Shown here piece by piece: positions 12,666 to 26,230 of a stretch of 64,000 bases of DNA. The notes under the pieces were generated by a model, which was not told the origin of the DNA, did no database searches, and worked only from the letters and a program-made list of their open reading frames with translations. The stretch lies in assembly GCA_036346205.1 (NCBI GenBank), contig JARFJB010001671.1, positions 170,001-234,000 of the forward strand, given 5' to 3'. Source of the DNA: Vesta saturnalis (lineage: Eukaryota; Arthropoda; Insecta; Coleoptera; Lampyridae). The position numbers were made by a program, and so were the translations under genes. The first letter of the stretch is position 1, and every line of letters starts with the position of its first letter.

Positions 12666-13054
12666 ATGTGATGCAGTTCTATTAGAAACCTTTTCTCAGA
12701 TGTAATCTACAAAGACAAAATACCATATGTAGAGCAAATTTTTCAAATAGGTACCTGACATCTTTGAAAATCCAATTCATATAGTGGGTATCACCTATTT
12801 GTCAGAGCGTTTGCTTCCACATTATGTGAGACCCTGTATATTTTGAAACATGGAGATTTACTTTAATTTGTTTGTAACTTCTCAAATCATATTGGACTAC
12901 AGGGTAGGGCAAACCTCGGTCGTAGTTTTATAACTCCTTTCGGTCAATGGTGGACGAAAACACGCATTCTACAATTATTTCCATGTATACAGGATAACCC
13001 AATAATAAATTATGCAAATATAACCTAATTTTTAATAAATTATTAAATGACCGA

Positions 13055-13340
13055 CTTTTTTTATTTTTTTGGAGCCGTTATAGTTACCGCGATATACCCC
13101 TAAAATAAGTTTGTAATTATCCAGCCCAATTCTAAGAAAAAAAATTTTCTTTTTTAAATTTTGACTTTTTACACCCTGTTTTAAAAATTCCAACGTCAAA
13201 ACCAAGTCAGTTTCAAATTTTTAAAACAGGGTATAAAAAGGCATTTTTTTTCTTCGAATTAGGCTAGATTATTAAAAAAAAACATTTTATGGGTATTATG
13301 TAGCAGTAACTATAACGGTTCCAAAAAAAAAAAAAAGGTA
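13055..13340. mobile_element. Palindromic foldback element, ~130-bp arms
   Basis: The left arm (about 13055-13195) and right arm (about 13212-13340) are near-complementary along their length, with almost no spacer. Shared landmarks, read from the outside in, are 'ccgttatagtta', 'aagaaaaaaa' and 'accctgttttaaaaatt'. This fits a foldback or MITE-type DNA transposon. It sits directly upstream of the piggyBac remnant and may have been inserted in it. Confidence 0.8.
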
Positions 13341-14038
13341 AGGGACATGCAGAAATGGTTGTTATGCATCTTCTAAACAAAAAGTTGATTAATGGACATG
13401 GTGTCTATATGGACAATTTTTACAATAGTTACCATTTAGCGAAACAGTTACTCTTAGAATATGCAGAAAGGATTGTCCTGAAAAGGTAAAATCTGCTAAA
13501 TTGAAGAAGGGGGAGACGATAGGAAAATATGCAAATGGAATTCTAACAGGAAAGTGGAAAGATAAAAGGGAGGTTTCCTATATTTCAACTGAGTTCAAAA
13601 ATGAAATGATGGAAGTAACTAATAGAAGAAATGAAGTTAAAAATAAACCTCTGCCCATAATTCAGTACAATAAATACATGCCTGGGATTGATCGTCAGGA
13701 TCAGATGTTATCTTATTACGGTTGCGAAAGAAAGACACTCTTCAATTGATGATGAATAATGCTCACCCAGTATTTAATAAATATTCTGGCCGCCATAAAA
13801 CGATTTTAGGATGGACGTAGTAAAACAATCACTTCAACAGCAATCAAGGGATCATTTACAGCTGGAACATATATTATCAGAGAGGGATATCCGAACAGCA
13901 GACGGTAAAATAAAAAGGGAGCAATGCAAATCGTGTTATGAAACATCAAAAACTCGTAAAGACACAATTTACGACTGCAAAACATATCCAAATGAGCCCG
14001 GGTATTGTTTGGTCTGCCCCAAAATAACGCATACTTAA
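13341..14038 (+). pseudogene. piggyBac-type transposase, 5'-truncated and broken
   Basis: The first readable part contains GVYMDNFYNSYHLAKQLL, the (DNFYxS) motif carrying the second catalytic Asp of the piggyBac DDD triad. After a frame break, 13501-13749 gives KLKKGETIGKYANG, TGKWKDKREVSYIST, EVTNRR and MPGIDRQDQMLSYY, the last being the motif of the third catalytic Asp. A further frame (about 13745-13800) holds NNAHPVFNKYSG. Residues from 13811 on end in a cysteine-rich domain with C-x2-C, C and C-x2-C pairs (CKSCYE, YDCKTYP, YCLVC), as in PGBD-type proteins. The first third of the protein, with the first catalytic Asp, is absent. The foldback at 13055-13340 marks the broken left edge. Confidence 0.85.
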
Positions 14039-14039
14039 T

Positions 14040-15360
14040 TTTTTTTGTTTTGCTTTGTGCTGTTTTTTATTTCTTTTAGGTATGTTATAATTTTGTTGTT
14101 TTGTTATATATTTTATTTTTTCTGGCTGAATGATTTTCCTTTGTTTATTTTATTATGTTATGAATAAAACAGATTGAAATACTTATTCTTATTGAATTGC
14201 TATCGAATCAATGTTATTTCTTTGTCACGTACTAGCGCGTGATTGGCATCTGACAAATAATTCATTGGGTAATGCCATTCATGCGCTGATGCTGACCTAT
14301 CACAAAAAAGACAATATCCTTTGTGTAATTAACCAGACACTAATTTTAAATATTGTTTAGTACTAAAAACGATTTTATTGTGATTGGCATTCGGGGGAAG
14401 TTTCCGTTTAAAATGTGTAGCGAATGTGCTAAATTATAACATCAAATATAAAATTACAAATGCATATTTTAATATTTGAAGTACTTTAAAAGTACAGGAA
14501 TTATGGAAAACATGATTTCGAGTCTCCTTTCACATACACCCATTTTCATAGATGCATTAATCATCTCAAAGGTGAAACGGGACCAGTTCAAAATTGTTTC
14601 AGAAAATGTAATTAAATACGCTATGAATGCAATTAATTATTCTACTTGTTATTTTACCCTATGAACACTTAGAAATTAGAGCACAAGGTGTAATTTACAC
14701 TGAAAGAGTGTAAAATGATCCTTTTATGTGTAAGTGTAAAATTTAAAGGGAATAAACGCTTATTATACTTTCTCACAATTAAAATGATATACTAGAAATG
14801 ATTTTGGGAAATTAATTATTTACTCAAATCACAATATTTTATTACTACAATTACCAAAATTAAGGTTCATCATGCAGTTGTCAAGGTAAAGAATATGTAA
14901 ACTACACAATAGTTTATATTTAGGAGTAAATTGGTTATTTGTAAGTATCAAATTACATTTAAACATTGATTTGCAAATTTAAGCAACAAAATTGGTTGAG
15001 AACGCAATCGCGAGCCCGCCATCATTTTTTTCACACGTACAAATATGATACTATTGCTTACATTTAATGTTTATTTAGTATCCATTCCCAATAAACAAGA
15101 ACTTGTGTTATTTATTACATAATGACTACCTCTAACAATAAGATCCAACAAATTAATTTATTCATAGTGCGCACTGTTAGTTAATGTTAATTTATATAGG
15201 TACTACTTTAAATACTATTCGGAACTGATCTCACCTCCAACAGTTCTTTATTCGTGCGCCTACTCTGAGCATAGAGAATCATAGAACATCATAGAATAAT
15301 TAGAGAGCTTGCATGTTACTAGCGCTACGTGTGTTCCATCTCATCAAAAACACCTTACAC
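14040..15360. other. No recognised gene
   Basis: Gene-free A+T-rich sequence. A 62-residue open frame at 14476-14664 shows no motif. The sequence near 14690-14750 has a short repeated 'gtgtaaaat' word. Confidence 0.4.
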
Positions 15361-15361
15361 T

Positions 15362-16330
15362 AATCTCCGTGAAGTTAGCCCCTCATATTCCGAATTTATA
15401 TTCAATTTGTTGCTTACTAATTAGTAAGTATTTGTAAGCTAAAAATCTAAATTTGTAAGCGAGTTTTGGAATTTATTTTGGCAAAAACAGTTTTTGGGGC
15501 TAACTTCTCGGTAGCCCCATTATCTTGCAATATCAAAATTTTAATAGCGCGATTAATTAGTAAGTCATTTGTAGGAATTTGTAATCAAGTTGTCAGAATT
15601 TGTAATCAAATCGTATCCCTTAATTTAGAAAAAAACTGTTGTGCGGCTGACTTCTTGGTAGCCGCGCCACTCTGAGGAACAATATTTTTTCTTCAATCAA
15701 CATTTAGTAAGTGATTTGTAACAATTTTTAAGCATAATCTCAAATTTTGTAAGTCACTTTATTACTACCTACAGTCCAAAATACGCTCTGGGGGCTAACT
15801 TCACGAATGTCCCGAAACATAGAGCAATGTTTGAATTTTTTTGTAACTTTAAGTAACAATTAGTAAGTCGTATGTATTAATTTGTAAGCATAATCCCAAT
15901 TTTTGTAACTCATTTACAATGGTACCAACTAAAGTTAAAGTACGTCCATAAAATACTACATACATACGCATTTCAAATTAAGATTTAATTTGTTTACGAA
16001 CTACAAGAACTACGGTATTAGATAGTATTAATGAAGTAAGCATCTAACCTTGAAATTAAATATCCCAATTTATTTAAAAAAAAAAGTAGGGGGAAATTCT
16101 CGGGCGCTGTATCTACAATGGAATGTAAACATCTTCGTTGCGTTAATAATTAGAAAATCGTGTGTAAAAAAATGGTCAAACTTGTTTGTATTTCTAAGTA
16201 GTAATTAGTAAGCCGTTTGTACTAATTTGTAAGCGTAATCTCATAATTTGTAGGTTACCTTATAACTATCTACAGTCTAAAATGTGTTCTGGTGGGACTT
16301 ACTTCACGAATGTCTGAAAACGAGAAATTT
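15362..16330 (+). repeat. Degenerate tandem repeat, ~136-172 bp unit
   Basis: Units are anchored by 'attagtaag' at 15420, 15556, 15703, 15859 and 16204; the last interval spans about two units. Each unit reads: attagtaagt, then ATTTGTAA, then 'aatttgtaagc', 'aatctca', a second 'tttgtaag', and a G-rich '(gg)ggctaacttc' motif. An inverted copy of the last motif (ccgtgaagttagcccc) stands at the left edge near 15368, which suggests that the array is part of an element with inverted ends. No protein is encoded, apart from chance frames such as 15466-15675. Confidence 0.7.
15496..15665 (+). other. Two covarying hairpins in adjacent repeat units
   Basis: Hairpin 1 (15496-15518) has a stem ggggcta/tagcccc. 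Hairpin 2 (15643-15665) has a stem gcggctg/tagccgc. The second base pair is G-C in one and C-G in the other, and the seventh is A-T against G-T. Both sides changed together, so base pairing is kept. Loop sequences are alike (acttctcgg, acttcttgg). Confidence 0.6.
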
Positions 16331-16524
16331 CGTAATTAGTAACCCAATCACACGCGCAATGCAAAGTTAAAATATTTTCATGAAATACTAAATATACACA
16401 TAAATTTCAAATTGCACTATAATTTGTTGTTTACGAATGAGCATATTATTAGAAGGTGTTAATGGTATTAATGAAGGAATAATCTAACTTTGCAAGTGAA
16501 TTTCGCAATTTATTTAAAAAACAG

Positions 16525-19480
<2,956 letters not shown>

Positions 19481-19904
19481 CCCTGTAAAGGCATTAGTTT
19501 AATTTCCAAACATAATATCACACATGTTAGATGCGAACGTTTAACTAAGAAATGCCGGAAATTCTATTTCCGTATTTTAATAGCAGAAATTTAAAAAAAC
19601 CATAAACTACAAATTTAACATCTATAAAGGAAGAGAGTGCCTATAACTATTGATTAACAAGTTGTAATCAATGGTACAACTACAGCGATTAAGATATATA
19701 CAAAAATAAACTTACCTTCACAGTCTTGCTTGTAACAGAACAACAAAATTTTACTATCAAATCTTTAAAAGTAAATTAAACAGAACCACCAGTCTAGTTT
19801 AAAATATTTAGAACACAATGCACCGTAACCAAATTTCCAGCAACATGCATGGACTACAGGAATTAAGAAAAGAGTAGGTATTTTGCTATCACACCAACTA
19901 TAGG

Positions 19905-19990
19905 TAATGTCGCCGGCTAAATCGCCGCGGCAAAACGACGCGGTACAAAAACGTCACTTCCTAAAACGTCGTCACCCAAAAAATCACTGA
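19905..19990 (-). repeat. Short CG-containing repeat array 5' of the MULE gene
   Basis: About five irregular 13-17 bp units of the form CG-rich core plus A-run: 'cgccggctaaat', 'cgccgcggcaaaa', 'cgacgcggtacaaaaa', 'cgtcacttcctaaaa', 'cgtcgtcacccaaaaaa'. The array lies 5' of the Mutator-like gene (about 425 bp before its start codon). Foldback/NOF-type elements carry short tandem repeats in their terminal inverted repeats, so I infer an element end here. No inverted partner was found left of 16.5 kb. Confidence 0.5.
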
Positions 19991-19994
19991 ACTT

Positions 19995-20390
19995 AAAAGG
20001 ACGCCGTAATTGTCAAGGCACAGAAAATAAACTTAAAATACCATTTAAAAATTATTTAGTTATGGTTACAAGGGATTATAGATAATATAACGAAAACGTC
20101 ATTAACCCATTCTAAGAATTTCACTCTTTCAATAATTTAAAACTTATTCTTTGTGTTAAAAGGGTTTATGTTGGACGCAAAACTACAACTACTTTCGAGT
20201 GCCAGATATTCTCAAAATTTTACATCTATTAACAACGACGGTTATGAATGTCAAGCTTTTAAAATAAATATGTTTATTCAATTAACAATGCGATATAAAT
20301 TGAACATACAATCAATTAATCACTTTTTAAGTGATCAACTTCAGATAAACTTGATTCCAATGAAACTTCCCCTGTGTTAATTATTATTAA
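19995..20390. other. No recognised gene
   Basis: A+T-rich flank between the presumed MULE end and the G/T-rich array. The open frame at 20153-20380 shows no recognised motif. Confidence 0.4.
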
Positions 20391-20449
20391 ATTAACTACC
20401 ATATTGTTTTATTACAAACAATTGGGATTGAGAGTTCAACACTATTTGT

Positions 20450-20739
20450 GGGGGGGTGGGCGGTTGGGCGGGTTGGTGGGTGGGTGGGAGGGTGGGTGAG
20501 TGGGTGGGGTGCGTGCGTGCGTGCGTGCGTGTGTGCGTGCGTGCGTGTGTGTGTGTGTGTGAGAGAGAGAGAGTGCGTGTGCGTATGCGTGTGCGTGTGC
20601 TTGTGCTTGGGCGTGTGCGCGCGCTTGCTTGTGCTTGTGCTTGTGCGTGTGCGTGTCGTGTGCGTATGCGTATGCGTGTGCGTGTACGTGTACGTGTGCG
20701 TTTGCGTGTGCGAGTGCGTGTTCGTGTGGATGTGCGTGT
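20450..20739 (+). repeat. G-rich then (GTGCGT)n simple repeat, left half
   Basis: The first ~60 bases are runs of three or more G separated by one to four bases. They grade into imperfect GTGC/GTGT repeats, with a (GA)n patch near 20561-20572. Overlapping open frames in all readings are low-complexity artefacts. The array resumes at 22370 beyond the inserted element. Confidence 0.9.
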
Positions 20740-22369
20740 TGCAACGGGTGTAGTACCTTTAGATACCACTTTTATTTGTTTAACCCGCCCCAAAGAATAA
20801 GTTTTGAGTTCTTTTAAACTTTTTTATAATTCTAACATTTCTGAATAAAATGTAATACCTGAGATCATGATTTCTTATTACGTTTTATTATAACTGAATG
20901 TGTTCAACTTATAAAGATATCATTTACTAGTTAATTTTTACTTTGCTTGCTAATTAATTTCGGTATACGTAAATGAATCTTAAGCTTTATGTTTTCTAAC
21001 CCCTTTCTTAATTGGTTACAACCGCTAGCTCAAGTTAATATAAAGAAACGATTTCTGTTATCATTGCCCAAGATTATGCTCATTTTGATTTATTTATGTA
21101 TCTGGATTCCTATTGAGTTGACCTCTTTCTGCATTTATATATTCAATAATTGTGTAAGCTTGTAATATTAATAATTCTCAGCAATAAAAGTAAATCAAAC
21201 GTCATACTCATTTAATTAAATTCCAAATCTGAACGAAGATGGATTGATATGTTGGTTACAAATATTCATAGAATCAAACCTATATCTATAATACCCTTCT
21301 TAAAGCTAATATATAACAAATAAAATGTTTATCAGAATCAAACGTATTGTTTATGGTTAAATCGTGATAGTCAAACGTAAAGTTTCGAGAAATCAAACAC
21401 ACAAAAATGTTTTATTTATTAATACAAACAAAAAAGGTTCTTATTTTCGGTGCGAAACTGATATAATGCTGGCGTTTCTTGGACCGATGGTAAAGGGGTC
21501 TCAGATAGGCTAGAGCCTGCTCTTCCGATTATGTCACCTACCGGCACTCTCGAACCGTTTCTCTATTGTTGCCCTTATCTTTTCTTATACTTTTGTGTAG
21601 TTGAATACGCTTCCAATTTTCTTCCATCAGTTAATGATTATAGTAAATAATTGTTCGATATATTTACGCTATACAGGTTTTACGTAATTGTTCAGATTTA
21701 ACTACCAATAGCTGGCGCAACACAATGCAAGCTATTTACAAACCGCGAATGCTTCCATTTTACACATCACTGAATTCGAGTTATTGTCCTTTATACTTCG
21801 ATTTACCACTTCGGGTCGATTACTGTCTATTATATTTATTGTTCACTATTTAAACATAATTGATTACGGATCTGAAACATATAAAACGCTTTATCTTCAC
21901 TTATTCCGTCACTTTTTATTATTTTAATAAGGAAGGTAATTTTCTACTTCTTCCCTATCACCGTTAATTATTTCTCAATTGTAATTTTCACACTTTATAG
22001 GGCTGCGTGACTATACAATGTCACTTATCTCTTATTTTTATTGCGACCCTTTCTGTTCCGCTTTCTTAACTCGCCTGTTTATGATCGCTCACTGCAGACG
22101 ACTGACTTAAAAACTGCACAACATTATTATGATAGCGTCATTCCCTTCCACCACATTAATGCACTTGCAAATGCCGCGTATTTTAAATATTTTCACATTG
22201 AATATATAGATAACTCATTAAAACAAACTCAAGCTTTTCATCTTAATATTAATTACATTCAAATACAATTAAATAATAACCATATCCCTTATCTAGAAAA
22301 ATAATGTATAAATATCTAATCTCGTATCATTTAGCGCGAAATATTGATTTTTCTAAAGCTCCCGTTACA
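20740..22369. mobile_element. 1.63-kb TG...CA element, copy 1 (solo LTR candidate)
   Basis: The ends are tgcaacggg at the left and cccgttaca at the right, an imperfect inverted pair beginning TG and ending CA. The flanks are GTGT (20736-20739) and GTGT (22370-22373), a perfect 4-bp target duplication. The length is 1630 bp, against 1634 bp for the sister copy at 29025-30658, and they match from end to end. No long coding frame exists. Ends, duplication size and lack of genes best fit a solo LTR of a Gypsy-like retrotransposon; many Gypsy LTRs start TGTAACGG, as this does on the minus strand. A non-autonomous DNA element with short TIRs is the alternative. Confidence 0.75.
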
Positions 22370-22510
22370 GTGTGCGAGTGTTCGTGTGCGTGTATGTGCG
22401 CGTGTTCGTGTGCGTGTGCCTGTGCGTGTGCGTGTGCGTGTGCGGTGCGTGTGCGTATGCGTGTGGGTGTCTGCGCGTATGTATGTGTGTGAGAGAGCGA
22501 GAGCGAGAAA
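22370..22510 (+). repeat. (GTGCGT)n simple repeat, right half
   Basis: This is the same type of GT/GTGC repeat as at 20510-20739. It is interpreted as the right half of one microsatellite split by the 1.63-kb element. It ends in GAGAGCGAGAGC. Confidence 0.9.
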
Positions 22511-22554
22511 ATGTGTAAAGGTCAACGCTATGCCCTTTTTGGCGGGAAACTCAA

Positions 22555-23105
22555 TACTTAAGGTTAAGGTTTATTGACCTCTAAACCTGTCTATTGTAAT
22601 TCTTAGAAATATAAAGATGGAACCAGTTCTTGAAGACGAGAGAGGTTCAAAGTTCATTATATTTTTTGAGACCAAAGTTTGCTGACCCCTAGGAGTGTAA
22701 TACTACGGTTCTTAGAAACTTGGAGCTCCAAAGTGTATTGACCTTTAGGAATCTAAAAATAAAACCAGTTTGTTGACTTCTAGGTTATTGACTTAGACCA
22801 AGGTTTATTCCACTAGACCGGATGTTACTCCATTCTTTGAAAGCTAAAAATGGATCTACTTCCAGCAAACGGGAGCCCAAAGTTGATTGACTTCTTAAAG
22901 GTCACTGACCACTGAAACCCAGAAGTTGGTGGATTCCTAGAAATCTAGATATAGAACCAATATTTATTGACCTCTTCAAAACCATTGACTTAGGTCAAAG
23001 TTCATTGAGCTGTGCAGGGTCACTGACCTACCAAACCGAAAGTTGATTAATTCCTAGAAATCAAAAAATATAACCAGAATCGATTGATCTGCAACCGAAA
23101 GTGAG
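22555..23105 (+). repeat. Decayed minisatellite with TTCCTAGAAATCTA core
   Basis: A core like ttcctagaaatcta, followed by an A-rich stretch and (g)aaccag, recurs near 22600, 22708/22746, 22936 and 23053. The cores are separated by 'aaagttnattgacct' blocks. Spacing is irregular, about 110-190 bp. A related segment lies in opposite orientation at 40600-40800, which makes this a dispersed family. Confidence 0.6.
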
Positions 23106-23149
23106 GTTTTATTAATTTGGGCCAATGATACTTTCGGGGAAATCTTATT

Positions 23150-23345
23150 TGCGCATTACATTTGTGTCTTTCACCAGGATGCTAAGCCGTTCATCATACA
23201 CTATCAAGTCTATCATACTTTTAGATTCACCTCTTTTCCATGTATACATATGCAAACCATGTATTGGATACAAGCGGACTTCTCTCCACACAGATATTCA
23301 CCAGGCGTTCACCATTCTCATTGACTCTTTTGTAATGCCCCAATG
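23150..23345 (-). pseudogene. LINE endonuclease fragment, RTE-like, copy 1
   Basis: The sequence from 'aagccgttcatcatacacta' to 'gttcaccattctcattgact' matches 53985-54145 almost base for base. In that second copy it continues into a clear LINE endonuclease domain. Translated on the minus strand it covers the part after the GD(M/F)NGW motif. It is a short isolated piece with no RT. Confidence 0.65.
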
Positions 23346-24415
23346 ACTATTACGTTAATTAATTCCCCTATAATGGAGATTTTGTTATATTTGCCTGTTA
23401 TACTAGCAACAATGAGGGGGGTCGTGGATTTCTTAGACTCATATAACCTTAATAAGGTAAAACGAAGGTTTTATACATATATTCATAGATTATAAATGTT
23501 CAACAATAGAATAAAACAATTCTGGAACGTAAAAATTGAATATAAATAAAATGCACTAAGTAAAAAAATTAACAAAATTTCAATAAAAGTAAATTTAATT
23601 TTCTTCCTGGTTAGGGAACGCCCGTTGCTTCGGCAGCCCCCAATACAGCGGGCCTCGCGGTGTTGTGAAAGATCCCTCTTCTTCAACTAGGGATTTTACA
23701 TAGATTGGTACTACTTCTGTAATACGATCAGATGTAAAATTTGCAAACACAAAATGGCGCGGTGTTTTGTGATTCTAATTTATTACGAGGTTATTTTGAA
23801 AAGAGTGTGTGTATATAATTATAATGGTCTTTTCTCAAGATTATTTGCATAATTATACTAAATGGGTATTACTTATTTTTATAATGATGATTTAATTTAG
23901 TACAAATCAGGGTTTGAGGTTAACGTTGATACAGAACCGCGGTTAGAACAGGTAAATAATTAACTCGATGTTAATTATTTCTAATCTTTCGGTCTGGATA
24001 GGTTTCATTGTAATCGTAATAGGGAGTTAATGCTCTTACAAAACTAGGTCAATGTCAGCATAATAAGAGTGGCCCTGATTGCATGCGTAATGTGAATGTA
24101 TCTACAATTACTACAATTTCTGGGATAATTAATTCTTATATGCACACGTGATGGGAACAGAAAATTAAATTATTACTTAAACTTAAATTTTATGTACAGG
24201 TTTGAAACGGTTAATTTAATACCGGGATATTTAGTTTCTCAATAAATTGCATTTTACCAATAGTAAAATATGCAACAGATGTCAATTGATGTGAATAAAC
24301 TATTTCAATTGAATTTATATAGAGGAAAGTTTCGATAATATGGGGACTAGTTTGTGATTTATTTAAGAAAAGGGATTGTTTCAATTACGCTTTAATTACG
24401 TTAACATGTAAACGA

Positions 24416-24420
<5 letters not shown>
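23346..24420. other. No recognised gene
   Basis: A+T-rich sequence. The 67-residue minus-strand frame at 23483-23686 has one hydrophobic stretch but no recognised family. Confidence 0.4.

Positions 24421-24472
<52 letters not shown>
24421..24472. repeat. (AT)n microsatellite
   Basis: A pure AT run. No partner array or element boundary was identified beside it. Confidence 0.95.
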
Positions 24473-24477
<5 letters not shown>

Positions 24478-24629
24478 GAAATAATCTTATTGAAACGTAT
24501 TCGTTTTATTACAAAGCCAAGCTTGTTTAATTCAATTTTGAATTTTCACTTTTAGTTGTATAAGGGAGTATTTTCGGAATTCTAGATTTAATTATACAGG
24601 TAGTTCTTAATGGGGACAGGATATGAGTA

Positions 24630-24905
24630 CACAGAGGGTTTAGTTTTTGTTATCTTTTATAGCCAAGGGATGCCTTAGCTGACTAAAAGTAACGTTCTGG
24701 GTTCTAGATATTTATAGCCAAAGGGGTCAACCATAAATGCTTAGAATTTGTTCGTCTGGAATTATGTATACAGGGAGTTGGATTTTTATTATCTTTTATA
24801 GCCAAGGGATGCCTTAGCTGACTAAAAGTAACGTTCGGGGTTCTAGATATTTACAGCGAAAAGCGGTCAACCGTAAATACTTAGAATGGCTTGGATATGG
24901 TTTTA
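24630..24905 (+). repeat. Two-copy tandem duplication, 139-bp period
   Basis: Both copies contain 'tatcttttatagccaaggga', 'tgccttagctgactaaaagt', 'aacgttc(t/g)gggttctagata' and 'ggtcaacc(a/g)taaat(g/a)cttagaat', offset by 139 bases (24651 against 24790). Identity is high by eye, so the duplication is more recent than most repeats in the window. Confidence 0.85.
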
Positions 24906-25554
24906 ATCTAGAGTGTCAGAGGTATTGCAACAATTTGAGCTCTCCAGACGTGGCTTTAAGTCCGTTTTCTAGTTAAAGAGCTCGATATTAAGACTGGGGT
25001 TACCGCCGGCGTTACTCAGCAAATAGCCCACTCTTAGTACAGGTTGCTAGCCCCTCGTTTACGTTGGTTAATTTTTAAAAGGATTTCGGTGACAGGAATC
25101 GACAGGTATTTCAACTATTTGTGTTTATAGATTGTAAAAAAGGTGTACTTTAAATATTGAAATACTGGAACAATAAGTTCAATTGGTACAGAAAATTGCT
25201 TTAAGAGCGCTGGTCAGGTTTTTATATTTTCTGGAATAAAGAGAAATTCTAATAGAAATTCAGGAACGCTGGTGTAATACTACAGAGGAATGCTTACAGA
25301 GAAGTATTCTGCAGGCGAAGTGTCGAATTATAATAAAACTTTCGCTTATACACTTCGTATAGAAGTAAGGTTTTGGTAAATTAGAAGCGATGTATTTTGC
25401 ACATATAGAGAAGGGACTGGTGCGTACGCAAACGTAATGTTTGTTTGCACTTCTGGTTTCTGGAATTGAATAAATTGTTGTATAAATTATAATTTGCATA
25501 ATTTTAAATTAATAAAAATTTATTCATCTTACTAATTTTTCTGGCTCATTCCAC

Positions 25555-26230
25555 TTTGGTCTCCGAACTTTCCTAGAACGCGTTCGGTATGTTCTCTCTG
25601 TACACCCACCCATCCCTTTCATATCCCCCATTATCATCACTCTATGGTTTCACTTACATACGTTCAACACGTTCTCTACTTCATTCCAGAAGTTTTCACG
25701 CTCCTGGTCTCTTTCTCCATTCACCGATGCATACCATGCAATAAGAAAAATTCTTCGAAACTCCACTTTCATTCTAACCCATATTACTCGAGGAGATACC
25801 AATTCGTACTGTTTAACACATCTTTTCGCTCTTTCACTTACGATCACCCCAACTCCTTTTGCGCCATGCACTTCAGTCTCCTGACCATAGTGCTAAGCTG
25901 CCATCCTCCATCTGCACAGCATTCTATTGCGCTTTTTCTCCGACACACACAGAATATCAAGGTGCCTTTCGTACATTACATTCGCAATTTAAAATTATTT
26001 ACCATGCATACCTCTAACATTCCACGTACCGACTCAACATTCATTCCTTGCACAATCGTCAGCAATGGGGCCTGCCTATTTCGATCTTGACCTCCCATTG
26101 CAGCAGGTCGATCCGAGACAATTGTATTGTTCTTTTGAGTAATACTATAGCGAGCAGACCGGTTACTGGCCAAGTCGTGCCCCGGACGATGTAGCATTCC
26201 CTACTAACGGTATCGTCCTACTACCGTATT
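25555..26230 (-). pseudogene. LINE 5' region and endonuclease fragment, RTE-like, copy 2
   Basis: On the minus strand the piece starts with the same 5' leader as the copy ending at 54810: MLHRPGHDLASN, then QKNNTIVSDRP. It then passes into a degenerate endonuclease domain with FWNEVENVLNVCK and a GDMNGW-like segment near 25610. Several frame changes occur. RT is absent downstream (to the left). Both long copies break at nearly the same upstream base, just beyond 'tagggaatgctacatc', which probably marks the true 5' start of the family. Confidence 0.7.

Noticed and set aside
20392..20817. Several long frames (Thr/Arg-, His/Ala-, Gly/Val-rich) on both strands
   Set aside because: All derive from the G/GT-rich simple repeat; open frames in many readings are expected there.
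22304..22577. Cys/Ala- and Thr/Arg-rich frames
   Set aside because: Products of the GTGCGT repeat.
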